A stretch of 27,097 nucleotides of DNA from CALVUP01 sp964422195 (GCA_964422195.1 CAYRAF010000012.1:1-27097); one strand, 5' to 3'; shown: positions 7,116-14,588, counted from the first letter of the stretch. The notes: generated by a model from the letters alone, not told the origin. A program made the numbers and translations.

Positions 7116-7952
7116 ATGACTAAAGAAGAAATATATGAAGCGATTAATTATAATGGTAATTATAATAAAGAAGTAAAAAAGAAATTAAGACTTCTAATGA
7201 AAAAATTTCATCCAGACTTAAATAAAGAAGACAAAGAAACAATAAAAATATTAGTTGAAGTAAAAAATGAACTTATAAATAATAAAGTAAGTTATGTAAA
7301 AAGAAAAAAACAAGAAGCAAAAGAAAGACCAGCATATGAAGAATATGAAGAAAAAAAAGAAGATGATTTTAAAAATATTAGTATAAAAGCTTTAACTGAT
7401 AAAATAACAGAGTTAGTCAACAAAATAACGCATATAGAAGAAAAAAGACATAAATTGTATAAAGAAATATTGCAAGAAGAAGAAAAACTAAATAAATACC
7501 AAAAAGCTCATAATAGTAATAAATATGATATTAATAATATTAAAAAGTTATTCAAAGAAACAAAACAAATTTCAATCATAGAAAAAGCTTTATTTTCAAT
7601 ATTAGGAATTATACTGATATTATTATTATTTAACTATAATACAATAAAGTTACTATTGTTAATACTTATCATTTTAATTATATTATTAATATTTATTATG
7701 AAATATAATTATTTAAATAATTTAACTGATGCTTTATATGATTTAGAAATAGATAATTTAATTATAAAAAAAGATATAGAGTCAGTTAATGATAATTTGT
7801 ATAATTTGAGGTATAAAGAAGGTATATTAAAACGAGATATTATTCATCTCAAAGATGATATAACTTTCTATAATAACGTTATTAGTAAAAAGACTAATAG
7901 AAATAGGACTTATAGAAGAGAAAATCAAGAAACATATCAAAAAAGGAAATAA
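7116..7952 (+). CDS. Membrane protein with an N-terminal J domain
   Basis: 278 residues. The first 55 residues form a J domain with HPD at 32-34 and a basic helix II before it (KKKLRLLMKKF). This is the part of DnaJ-family proteins that stimulates the ATPase of DnaK. There is no Gly/Phe region, zinc finger or substrate-binding domain. Instead come a charged linker (60-85), a coiled coil (about 90-140), a hydrophobic hairpin of two membrane helices (about 155-193), and a second coiled coil (about 200-255). This describes a J protein fixed to the cytoplasmic face of the membrane, which could recruit DnaK to a membrane process; the client is unknown. TAGGTGAT precedes the ATG. The gene is 33 nt after the 3D-domain gene and probably co-transcribed with it. 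It ends at a strong bidirectional terminator. Confidence 0.82.
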   Translation: MTKEEIYEAINYNGNYNKEVKKKLRLLMKKFHPDLNKEDKETIKILVEVKNELINNKVSYVKRKKQEAKERPAYEEYEEKKEDDFKNISIKALTDKITELVNKITHIEEKRHKLYKEILQEEEKLNKYQKAHNSNKYDINNIKKLFKETKQISIIEKALFSILGIILILLLFNYNTIKLLLLILIILIILLIFIMKYNYLNNLTDALYDLEIDNLIIKKDIESVNDNLYNLRYKEGILKRDIIHLKDDITFYNNVISKKTNRNRTYRRENQETYQKRK

Positions 7953-7955
7953 AAA

Positions 7956-7983
7956 AAAACGTACTTTTAAGTACGTTATTTTT
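7956..7983. terminator. Bidirectional terminator between the J-domain gene and tRNA-Ser
   Basis: ACGTACTT (7959-7966) pairs with AAGTACGT (7969-7976), flanked by an A run on the left and T-rich sequence on the right. On the minus strand it gives a stem followed by eight or more T, so it should stop tRNA-Ser transcription as well. Confidence 0.75.
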
Positions 7984-7987
7984 ATTA

Positions 7988-8078
7988 TGGCGGAGTAGGA
8001 GAGATTTGAACTCTCGCGCCAGTTGCCCGACCTACACCCTTAGCAGGGGCGCCTCTTCAGCCTCTTGAGTACTACTCC
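7988..8078 (-). tRNA. tRNA-Ser (anticodon GCT)
   Basis: A class II tRNA of 91 nt. Acceptor arms GGAGTAG and CTACTCC are followed by G and an encoded CCA (7990-7988). The anticodon loop is CTGCTAA on a stem of CGCCC/GGGTG. A long variable arm and the T-loop GTTCAAATC are present. It reads AGC/AGU codons. Confidence 0.95.
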
Positions 8079-8089
8079 ATGCATGTATA

Positions 8090-8118
8090 ATATTACAGGA
8101 TTTTTTGATTATTGTCAA
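8090..8118 (-). promoter_or_regulatory. Promoter of tRNA-Ser
   Basis: On the minus strand TTGACA (8118-8113), a 17-nt spacer and TAATAT (8095-8090) end 11 nt before the mature 5' end of the tRNA. Confidence 0.65.
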
Positions 8119-8138
8119 GGTTATTGTTTGTCATATTA

Positions 8139-8147
8139 TGATATAAA
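8139..8147 (+). promoter_or_regulatory. Extended -10-like element upstream of sigG
   Basis: TGATATAAA resembles the extended -10 found before many genes here. In known spore formers sigG is transcribed by SigF and SigG, and I could not place a convincing SigF/SigG-type promoter, so this element may or may not be the one used. Confidence 0.3.
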
Positions 8148-8176
8148 TATAAAAAAATGAATATTTTTAAATTAAA

Positions 8177-8202
8177 CTCTCCAATATAGAATTAAAGGAG
8201 AG
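8177..8202 (+). promoter_or_regulatory. Leader hairpin covering the sigG ribosome-binding site
   Basis: CTCTCC (8177-8182) is perfectly complementary to GGAGAG (8197-8202), which is the Shine-Dalgarno sequence of sigG, with a 14-nt AT-rich loop. Folding would hide the ribosome-binding site. Together with the GTG start this suggests sigG translation is held low. Confidence 0.55.
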
Positions 8203-8208
8203 ATAATA

Positions 8209-8991
8209 GTGGCAAAATATAAAGTTGATATATGTGGAGTTAATACTTCACAGCTAGAAGTTCTATCTAGTGAAGAAACTATAGAGTTATTTAAAAAGTA
8301 TCAAAATGGTGATAAAGAAGCAAAAGAAAAATTAGTTAATGGTAATTTAAAATTAGTACTTAGTATATTAAAAAAATATAATAATCGTTGTGAAAACATG
8401 GATGATTTATTTCAAGTTGGTGTTATAGGATTAATAAAGGCTATAGATAATTTTGATTTATCATATAATTTAAAATTAAGTACATATGCTTGTCCTTTAA
8501 TACTTGGAGAAATAAGAAGATATTTAAGAGACAATAATAGTATAAGAGTAAGTAGATCATTAAAAGATTTAGCTTATAAGGTATTAAAGTGTAAAGAAGA
8601 AATAACTCTAGATAAAGGCTTTGAACCATCCTTTGAAGAAATATCAAAAAAATTAGGTGTTGATTATTTTGATGTAGTTAATGCTATAGAAGCATTAAGA
8701 GATCCAGTAAGCATGTTTGAGCCCATTTATAATGATGGAGGAGATACTATTTATCTTTATGATCAAATAGAAGATAAAAGATTAAGAAATGTTGATATAG
8801 AAGATAAACTTGCAGTAAATGATGCAATTAAAGAACTTAAAAATAGAGAACAATATATTTTAGAGGAAAGGTTTATAACTGGCAAAACACAAATGGAAAT
8901 CGCAGAAGAATTATCTATTAGTCAAGCTCAAGTATCAAGACTTGAAAAAAATGCTATTAAGACTTTAAAGAAAAGTTTAAACTATCATTAA
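8209..8991 (+). CDS. sigG: RNA polymerase sigma-G factor (late forespore)
   Basis: 260 residues, the usual length for SigG. It directs RNA polymerase to late forespore genes during sporulation. The N-terminus reads KVDICGVNTSQL, close to the strongly conserved SigG start KVEICGVNTS. Region 2 (about 43-112) includes LVNGNLKLVLS, DDLFQVGVIGL, ID-NFDLSYNLKLSTYA and GEIRRYLRDNN. Region 3 follows with RVSRSLKD and the signature DPVSMFEPIYNDGGD. Region 4 carries the helix-turn-helix (KTQMEIAEELSISQAQVSRLE, about 224-244). The start is GTG with AAAGGAGAG 6 nt upstream, itself paired in a leader hairpin. It is followed by a YlmC/YmxH gene, as in B. subtilis, but sigE and spoIIGA are not upstream; a tRNA lies there instead. 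Its presence shows that this lineage has, or recently had, endosporulation. Confidence 0.93.
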   Translation: MAKYKVDICGVNTSQLEVLSSEETIELFKKYQNGDKEAKEKLVNGNLKLVLSILKKYNNRCENMDDLFQVGVIGLIKAIDNFDLSYNLKLSTYACPLILGEIRRYLRDNNSIRVSRSLKDLAYKVLKCKEEITLDKGFEPSFEEISKKLGVDYFDVVNAIEALRDPVSMFEPIYNDGGDTIYLYDQIEDKRLRNVDIEDKLAVNDAIKELKNREQYILEERFITGKTQMEIAEELSISQAQVSRLEKNAIKTLKKSLNYH

Positions 8992-9028
8992 TGCTTATAT
9001 TAAAACATAAGATAATATAGGTGATAGA

Positions 9029-9262
9029 ATGAGATTATCTGATTTGCAAAATAAAGAAATAGTCAATGTTATTGATGGAAAAAATATTGGTAATATAATA
9101 GATGTTAAAATAAATGAGGAAAGCGGGGAAATAGTATCTTTTGTTATTGAACCAAGTAAAAACTTTTTTTCTTTATTTAATAAAAATGGCGATACAGAAA
9201 TAAAATGGAATAATATTACTAAGATTGGTGAAGATGTTATTTTAGTAAAGATGGTTTTATGA
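9029..9262 (+). CDS. ylmC: YlmC/YmxH-family PRC-barrel protein
   Basis: 77 residues forming one small PRC-barrel-type beta domain. It starts MRLSDLQNKEIVNVIDGKNIG, typical of the YlmC/YmxH family linked to sporulation in Bacilli and Clostridia. It continues with IDVKINEESGEIVSFVIEPS and an IKWNNITKIGEDVILV end. The molecular role is not established. It follows sigG by 37 nt with no terminator between them, the same order as in B. subtilis, so co-transcription is likely. AGGTGAT stands 5 nt before the ATG. Its last codons and TGA stop contain an extended -10 element serving the next gene. Confidence 0.85.
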   Translation: MRLSDLQNKEIVNVIDGKNIGNIIDVKINEESGEIVSFVIEPSKNFFSLFNKNGDTEIKWNNITKIGEDVILVKMVL

Positions 9263-9268
9263 TATAAT
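9260..9268 (+). promoter_or_regulatory. Extended -10 promoter for lspA overlapping the ylmC stop
   Basis: TGATATAAT begins with the TGA stop codon of ylmC (9260-9262) and ends 15 nt before the lspA start. It would allow lspA-rluD expression independent of sporulation. No -35 is clear. Confidence 0.5.
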
Positions 9269-9283
9269 TATCTTGGTGATTAG

Positions 9284-9757
9284 ATGAAAAAGAGATTTAT
9301 TCTGTTATCATTTATAATTGTTTTAATAGATCAAATTATAAAAATAATTGTTATGAATAATATGAGGTTATATCAATCTATTGAAATTATAAAGAATTTT
9401 TTTAGTATAACTTATGTAAAAAATGATGGCGCTGCTTTTTCGTCTTTTAGTGGAAAAGGTTTAATACTAGTATTACTAGCTATAATTGTTTTAATTATTC
9501 TATTATTATATATAAAGAAAAAAGATAATATTAGTAAGATTGAGATGATTTCTTATATTATGATAATAGGGGGTATTATAGGTAATACATTAGATAGGGT
9601 AATTTATGGACAAGTAATAGATTATTTAGATTTTTATATATTTGGATATAATTATCCGGTATTTAATTTTGCTGATATAAATATTGTATGTGGAGTTATC
9701 TTATTAGGGTATTATATAATTAGGAGTGAAAAAAATGATAGTAGTAAAGGAAAATAA
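9284..9757 (+). CDS. lspA: Lipoprotein signal peptidase (signal peptidase II)
   Basis: 157 residues, normal for the family. This aspartyl protease of the inner membrane removes signal peptides from diacylglyceryl-modified prolipoproteins. Four membrane helices are visible (about 4-24, 58-77, 85-100, 130-149). Conserved motifs are DQIIKI near the N-terminus, the segment ITYVKNDGAAFS, and the two catalytic aspartates Asp104 (GNTLDRV) and Asp131 (FNFADI). The ATG has TTGGTGAT 6 nt upstream. The rluD start lies inside the last codons of this gene (23-nt overlap), the lspA-ylyB pairing common in Firmicutes. Confidence 0.95.
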   Translation: MKKRFILLSFIIVLIDQIIKIIVMNNMRLYQSIEIIKNFFSITYVKNDGAAFSSFSGKGLILVLLAIIVLIILLLYIKKKDNISKIEMISYIMIIGGIIGNTLDRVIYGQVIDYLDFYIFGYNYPVFNFADINIVCGVILLGYYIIRSEKNDSSKGK

Positions 9758-10619
9758 TAATAAAAGAATTGATAGCTATTTAAAGGATGAACTAGATATA
9801 TCTAGAAGTAAAATACAAAAATTAATTAAAGAAGAAAAAGTATTAGTTAATGGTAAAACAATAAATGCAAGTTATAAAGTTTCTTTTAATGATCAAATAG
9901 AAGTTAATGATGAGTTAAATTATGAGATTGATATTAAAGAAGAAAATATACCTTTAGATATAGTTTATGAAGATGATTATTTAGTCATTATTAATAAAAA
10001 GAGTGGAATGGTGGTACATCCTGCAGCGGGTAATTATGAACATACACTTGTAAATGCTCTTGCCTATAAATATAAAGATTTACCAGGAGATAAATTTAGA
10101 TTAGGACTTGTTCATAGACTGGATAAAGATACTAGTGGATTAATGGTAGTAGCTAAGGAAGAAAAAACTATGGAATTACTTTCTAATATGATAAAGAATA
10201 AAGAAATTGAAAGAAAATATTTAGCTATAGTAGATGGAATCATTCCTCATGAGACAGGTACAATCGATGCTCCTATAGGCAGAGATGTTAATAATAGACA
10301 AAAGCAAGCAGTTACAGATATAAATAGTAAAGAGGCTATTACACATTTTGTTGTTTTAAAAAGATACAAAGAAAATACTTTAATAGAATGTAAACTAGAA
10401 ACTGGAAGAACGCATCAAATAAGGGTTCATATGAATTATATAGGATATCCTATAGTTAATGATCCAGTATATGGGAAAAACAAACAATGTAGTGATTTTG
10501 GTCAAATGTTACATTCATCAAGTATAAAGTTTATTCATCCAATTACTAAGCAAGAATTATATTATAAAGTTGAGCCTCCAAAAGAATTCTTAGATTATTT
10601 ACATTCATTAGAAGTTTAG
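9735..10619 (+). CDS. rluD: 23S rRNA pseudouridine synthase, RluD family
   Basis: 294 residues. It converts uridines in 23S rRNA to pseudouridine; RluD-type enzymes act on helix 69. An S4 RNA-binding domain (about 10-70) precedes the catalytic domain with LVHRLDKDTSGLMVVAK, in which Asp130 is the catalytic residue. RQKQAVTD and LETGRTHQIRVHM follow, both typical. An in-frame GTG at 9726 lies within the ribosome-binding site (TAGGAGTG), so the ATG at 9735 is the better start. It overlaps lspA by 23 nt and ends before a strong terminator. The B. subtilis orthologue next to lspA is called ylyB. The exact uridine target is not decided by sequence. Confidence 0.93.
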   Translation: MIVVKENNNKRIDSYLKDELDISRSKIQKLIKEEKVLVNGKTINASYKVSFNDQIEVNDELNYEIDIKEENIPLDIVYEDDYLVIINKKSGMVVHPAAGNYEHTLVNALAYKYKDLPGDKFRLGLVHRLDKDTSGLMVVAKEEKTMELLSNMIKNKEIERKYLAIVDGIIPHETGTIDAPIGRDVNNRQKQAVTDINSKEAITHFVVLKRYKENTLIECKLETGRTHQIRVHMNYIGYPIVNDPVYGKNKQCSDFGQMLHSSSIKFIHPITKQELYYKVEPPKEFLDYLHSLEV

Positions 10620-10660
10620 TATTACTACTTATAAAGATAAACTCAATAAATTAAAAAAGT

Positions 10661-10760
10661 AAAACTTGACACTTTTAGTGTCTTTTTTTTGTAATTTTAT
10701 TGAAAGATATATATGAATATGCTAATATTTTATATGTATAATAGTAAACTTGACACTTTA
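10661..10760 (+). repeat. Pair of short direct repeats carrying TTGACACTTT
   Basis: TAAAACTTGACACTTTT (about 10660-10676) and TAAACTTGACACTTTAT (about 10745-10761) are nearly identical and 85 nt apart between rluD and the next gene. The first copy is the left part of the rluD terminator. The second has a TTGACA with no -10 at 16-18 nt. Confidence 0.35.
10668..10690 (+). terminator. Terminator of the sigG-ylmC-lspA-rluD unit
   Basis: GACACT (10668-10673), loop TTT, AGTGTC (10677-10682), then eight T. Confidence 0.85.
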
Positions 10761-10803
10761 TTTTTGTAAAATTTGTGTTTATTATTTATTTTAAAAAAAA
10801 ATA

Positions 10804-10812
10804 TGATATACT
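10804..10812 (+). promoter_or_regulatory. Extended -10 promoter of the Ig-domain protein
   Basis: TGATATACT, 23 nt before the start codon at 10836; no convincing -35. Confidence 0.4.
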
Positions 10813-10835
10813 TATGATAGTAGGAGGTAAGATAC

Positions 10836-12221
10836 ATGAATGACACTATAAATACTAATGATGATTATTATATAGATGATGAATATAATGAGAATGTTGA
10901 TTTTGATATAGAAAAAGAAAAAAGAACATTTAATCCTAAAGTATTCTTAATTCCTATTGCTATATTAATTCTTCTTATTTTACTTATATTTATTATTAGA
11001 GCTATAGCTAATAATGTACCTTTAACATTAAAAGAGTTATATGTTGAAGATGAAGAATTAGAACCTAAATTTAAAGCAAATGTTTATAAATATAGCATAA
11101 CTACAGAAGAAAATGAAATATATATAGGCTGTACAGCAAAGAGTAAAAAAGCTAAAATAAAGGGTTGTAATAAAACAATTTCATTAGAAAAAGGTATTAA
11201 TAATCATGAAATTGTAGTTAGTTTTAAGAAAAAACAAAAGAAATATAAGATAGATATATTAAAAGAATCTGGAATTTCATTCAAAGTAACAGGTAATCCT
11301 GAAGAATGGACTAACCAAGATGTAGTTTTAACGATAGAAGCTGAAAGTGATACTGCATTACATGAAGAACCATATTCATTCGATGGTGGAAAAACATGGC
11401 AAAAAGAACCAACAAAATCATTTAATATGAATACAGAAGTTCATGTATTAGTAAGAGATGTAGATGAAGATTCAGATGAACAAATAGTAAATATTACTAA
11501 AATCGATAAAACTGTTCCAGATATTACTATAACTAATGATGGAAGCATGTTAACAGCAACAATAAAACCAGAAATTACAGTTTCAGAATATACATATCAA
11601 TGGTATAAAGATGGTGAGTTAATAGAAGGGGCTACTTCTCTTGTGTATAAAACAAGCGGAGATGGACTATATAAATTAGTAGTAACCACAGGTGCTAAAA
11701 CAGTAGTAGAAAAAGTATATGAAATTGCCACTACTTATACTGTTACATTCGATAGTAATGGTGGAAGCAAAGTAGCTAGTCAAACTGTTAAGAAAAATAA
11801 TACAGTTAAAAAACCTACTAATCCAACTAGAAGTGGTTATACATTTAAGGGTTGGACGTTAAATGGTAACGATTATAACTTTAGTAGTAAAGTTACTAGT
11901 GATATAAAATTAGTAGCAAAATGGAGTAAAAATTCATCAAGTGGTGGAGGAGGAAGCAATAAAAAACCAACTCCAAGTCCAAAACCAGCTTCAAAAATAA
12001 CTTTAAGTAAGAGTAACATTACAATACAAGCAGGTATGACAACAATATTAACTGCTAAAACATCTGTTAGTGGAACATTAACATGGACATCGTCAAATAA
12101 TAATGTAGCTTCTGTTTCTCAAACAGGACAAGTAAGAGCTAAAAAAGCAGGAACAACAACTATAACTGTATATGCTAGTGATGGAAGTAAAGCTACATGT
12201 AAAGTAACCGTAAGTAATTAG
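10836..12221 (+). CDS. Anchored multi-domain surface protein (cadherin-like, InlB-type repeat, BIG2)
   Basis: 461 residues, a type II membrane protein with an acidic cytoplasmic tail (1-33) and one membrane helix (about 35-57). The outside part reads as a string of beta domains. First is a cadherin-like beta-sandwich (about 62-145: LKELYVEDEELEPKF, NVYKYSI, L-EKGINNHEIVVSF). Next are two Ig-like segments (about 147-300, the second with YQWYKDGELIEGA). Then comes an InlB B-repeat/Flg_new module (about 302-364: VTFDSNGGSKV, PTRSGYTFKGW). After a Gly/Ser/Pro linker (365-385) is a C-terminal BIG2 domain (ITLSKSNITIQAG to the end, WTSSNNNVASVS, AKKAGTTTITV). Such proteins usually serve adhesion or wall binding. 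No LPXTG-like signal is present, so the N-terminal helix is the anchor. AGGAGGTAAG precedes the ATG. The partner is unknown. Confidence 0.85.
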   Translation: MNDTINTNDDYYIDDEYNENVDFDIEKEKRTFNPKVFLIPIAILILLILLIFIIRAIANNVPLTLKELYVEDEELEPKFKANVYKYSITTEENEIYIGCTAKSKKAKIKGCNKTISLEKGINNHEIVVSFKKKQKKYKIDILKESGISFKVTGNPEEWTNQDVVLTIEAESDTALHEEPYSFDGGKTWQKEPTKSFNMNTEVHVLVRDVDEDSDEQIVNITKIDKTVPDITITNDGSMLTATIKPEITVSEYTYQWYKDGELIEGATSLVYKTSGDGLYKLVVTTGAKTVVEKVYEIATTYTVTFDSNGGSKVASQTVKKNNTVKKPTNPTRSGYTFKGWTLNGNDYNFSSKVTSDIKLVAKWSKNSSSGGGGSNKKPTPSPKPASKITLSKSNITIQAGMTTILTAKTSVSGTLTWTSSNNNVASVSQTGQVRAKKAGTTTITVYASDGSKATCKVTVSN

Positions 12222-12241
12222 AACACTATGTGTTCTTTTTT
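12220..12241 (+). terminator. Terminator of the Ig-domain protein gene
   Basis: AGAACAC (12220-12226), loop TAT, GTGTTCT (12230-12236), then a T run. It overlaps the TAG stop. Confidence 0.8.
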
Positions 12242-12275
12242 CTTTTTTAGTTGCATTTTACAATATATTTTGTTA

Positions 12276-12284
12276 TGATATAGT
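12276..12284 (+). promoter_or_regulatory. Extended -10 promoter of the sortase gene
   Basis: TGATATAGT, 23 nt before the ATG at 12308. Confidence 0.4.
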
Positions 12285-12307
12285 AGTATAGGATAGGAAG
12301 GGATATT

Positions 12308-13591
12308 ATGAGGAAAAGTGATTTAGACAGAGAACTTCAAAAACTAAAAGAAGAAATCGAAATGCTATCATATGATAATGAAGATGAACTTTTAGAATTA
12401 GAAAAAAAACTAAATAAGAAAAAAGAAGAAATTAGATTAGCTAAATTACAAAAATCAAGTGCTTATGAAATCCTATCCTTAGAAAAAACTCATCAAATGA
12501 CTCCAAAAGAAATTGAAGTTTTAAAATTAGAAAAAACTAAACAAATTGAGCTATTAAGATTAGAACAGTCTAAAAAGTTTTCTAAAGAAGAGATGCAATT
12601 ACTTAAACATGAGATGGATCAAAAAATTGAACATAAGAAATTAGAAGATGAATTAAAAGTAGATAGAAATAAATTAGATAATAAAATTAATAGATTGATA
12701 AATAAGAAACCATTAGATGATAATGCAAGACTAATGTATATAAACCCTAAAAATGGAAAAACTATTAATGATTTAGAGGCAGAAAGAAGAAAACAAAGAA
12801 AAAATAGAGCTTTAAAATTTGCATATTTATTTATTATGATATTATGCATTGGAGTATTATCTGTTGTAACAAAAAACTTACTTGATAGAAGAAGTAATGA
12901 TACTGAAATTAAAAGTCAAATAGTAGAAGTTATAGATAATACAGATATTGAAGTTGTTGAAACAAAAGAAAAACCTAAAACTACAGGAACTAATTATTAT
13001 TGGGACTTTATAAATAAATCAATGATTAATGTTGATTTTACTGAACTAAAGAAAACTAATAAAGATACAATTGGTTGGGTTCAAGTCGCAGGTACTAATA
13101 TTAATTATCCTTTTGTTCAAACTAAGAATAATAATTATTAATTATCTCATTCATTTGATAAAAGCTATAATGATATGGGATGGGTATTCTTAGATTATAG
13201 AAATAATATAAATAATTTATCTCAAAATACGATTATTTATGGTCATGGATTATTAAATAATACAATGTTTGGGTCTTTAAAGAAAGTTATAAAGAAAAGT
13301 TGGTATTCAAAGCCAGAAAATTATACTATAAAAATTTCAACAGAAAAGGAAAATACCGTATGGCAAGTATTTAGTACATATACAATTAAGCCGGAAAGCT
13401 ATTATATAACAACTACTTTCTCAACTGATCAAAGTTATGAAAAATTTATTAATACTTTGAAAAAGAGAAGTGTGCATGATTATAAATTAGATGTTACTAA
13501 AGATGATAAAATATTAACATTATCATCATGTTATGACGATTCTAAAAGAGTTGTATTACATGCTAAACTAATTACTAGATCTGAAAGATGA
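12308..13591 (+). pseudogene. Class-B-like sortase with long N-terminal coiled coil, interrupted by an in-frame TAA
   Basis: Sortases join secreted proteins to the cell wall by transpeptidation. The frame runs from the ATG at 12308 (AGGAAGGGAT upstream) to the TGA at 13589-13591, 427 codons, but codon 278 (13139-13141) is TAA. Both halves are in the same frame. Across the stop the text reads TKNNNY-stop-LSHSFDKSYNDMGWVFLDYRN; sortases usually have two tyrosines here, so TAA most simply replaces TAT or TAC. The catalytic residues all lie after the stop: His313 (YGHG), Cys408 (LSSCYDD) and Arg414 (KRVVLHAKL). The N-terminal half has about 165 cytoplasmic residues of charged coiled coil, then a membrane helix (about 170-187). 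ATG 13175 has no good ribosome-binding site and would lose the first strands. It is therefore a recent pseudogene, a readthrough gene, or an assembly error. The neighbouring protein at 13700 carries a suitable sorting signal. Confidence 0.82.
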
Positions 13592-13651
13592 CAAAAAATG
13601 TAAAATTAAATTTTTAAAATAGTAAAATATATTGTAAATAAAAAAAAAGTA

Positions 13652-13660
13652 TGATATAAG
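13652..13660 (+). promoter_or_regulatory. Extended -10 promoter of the NPDTA protein gene
   Basis: TGATATAAG, 39 nt before the ATG at 13700. Confidence 0.4.
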
Positions 13661-13699
13661 TATAGTAGATATTTATATATAATAAAGGGAGGAATAATA

Positions 13700-14560
13700 A
13701 TGAAAAAGATATTTAGTTTTATTAGTTTATTTATATGTGCATTTATGCTAGTGGGGTTATTTCCAGTAAATGCTGCAACATATGATACATATAATATAGG
13801 AGATACAATTACAAAAGAAATGACAAGCGGTAAAAAGGTAACTTTTACTGTTGTCGAGGATCAAGGTGTTAATAGTCAGTATGTTAAAGTTATTGCAAAT
13901 CCAGCAGGGCTTTCACAATTTGGTGTGAAAGTTGATTACAATCATGATGATTTGTTAGCAAAGTATCAAGATTCTACTGAAATGGTTACATTTGAAACAG
14001 GTATTGTTGGTGATGCTGTAAAAACAAGTTTAGCATATCAATGGTCCCAAAATGGTACAATACAGCTTGATGATTCCCATAAGATGACTATATTTACTTT
14101 AAGTGATTATCAAGATTTTGTAAAAAAATATTATACTAAGAAAAAGGGTAGCGAAGCTAGTGATCTTTCTACAGCTATTAATTTTGCTAAAGAGTCAAAT
14201 GTTTTTTCTGGACAAACTTTCTGGTTAAGAAATGTAGAAGGTGCTGGTGAAAGTACTGCTACTTTAGGTTATGATCGTATTAGTAATGGTACGTATGCTA
14301 CTGATGATACTTCTGATACAATTAATTTAACAATTATGGCTACAATATGTAAAACACCTAAGAAAACAAAAACATGTTATTGCGATTCATCAAGTGGTGT
14401 ATGTTATGGTTCAACAGGATCAGAAGTAAGTAAATCTGAATATCAAAAACAATGTGGTAATCCTGATACAGCTGATAATAATATAATTGCTTTATCAATA
14501 GTAGGTATTGGGTGCGTTATCTGCATAGTAATATTTGGTAGAAAAATATTAGAAGGATAA
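13700..14560 (+). CDS. Secreted protein with NPDTA sorting signal, candidate sortase substrate
   Basis: 286 residues. A signal peptide (1-25, ending VNA before ATYD) sends it across the membrane. The mature part (about 26-225) has no domain I recognise, but its alternating strands and Thr/Ser/Asp content suit a beta-rich surface fold. A cysteine-rich stretch follows (about 217-252: ICKTPKKTKTCYCDSSSGVCYG, QKQC). The C-terminus has the three parts of a sorting signal: NPDTA at 254-258, a hydrophobic helix (about 262-279) and a short basic tail (GRKILEG). NPXTG/A-type motifs are used by class B and some class D sortases, and the sortase gene lies 108 nt upstream, so enzyme and substrate are probably a pair. 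GGGAGGAATAATA precedes the ATG, which has its own promoter. If the sortase is dead, this protein may stay held only by its C-terminal helix. Confidence 0.83.
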   Translation: MKKIFSFISLFICAFMLVGLFPVNAATYDTYNIGDTITKEMTSGKKVTFTVVEDQGVNSQYVKVIANPAGLSQFGVKVDYNHDDLLAKYQDSTEMVTFETGIVGDAVKTSLAYQWSQNGTIQLDDSHKMTIFTLSDYQDFVKKYYTKKKGSEASDLSTAINFAKESNVFSGQTFWLRNVEGAGESTATLGYDRISNGTYATDDTSDTINLTIMATICKTPKKTKTCYCDSSSGVCYGSTGSEVSKSEYQKQCGNPDTADNNIIALSIVGIGCVICIVIFGRKILEG

Positions 14561-14563
14561 TTT

Positions 14564-14588
14564 AAAGAGCTTCGGCTCTTTTTTTATT
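14564..14588 (+). terminator. Terminator with UUCG tetraloop
   Basis: AAAGAGC (14564-14570), loop TTCG, GCTCTTT (14575-14581), then T. It comes 3 nt after the stop of the NPDTA protein gene. Confidence 0.92.

Noticed and set aside
9726..9734. GTG at 9726 as start of rluD
   Set aside because: That GTG is part of the Shine-Dalgarno sequence TAGGAGTG for the ATG at 9735.
10746..10760. TTGACA as -35 box of the 10836 gene
   Set aside because: No -10 sequence lies 16-18 nt downstream; the extended -10 at 10804 is about 50 nt away. Kept only as a short direct repeat.
10836..12221. Sortase substrate status for the multi-Ig protein
   Set aside because: It has no LPXTG/NPXTG motif or C-terminal helix; it ends directly after the BIG2 domain and is anchored by its N-terminal helix.
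13175..13591. Separate 138-residue gene starting at ATG 13175
   Set aside because: No good ribosome-binding site, same frame as the preceding half, and it would lack part of the sortase barrel. Better treated as the second half of one interrupted gene.
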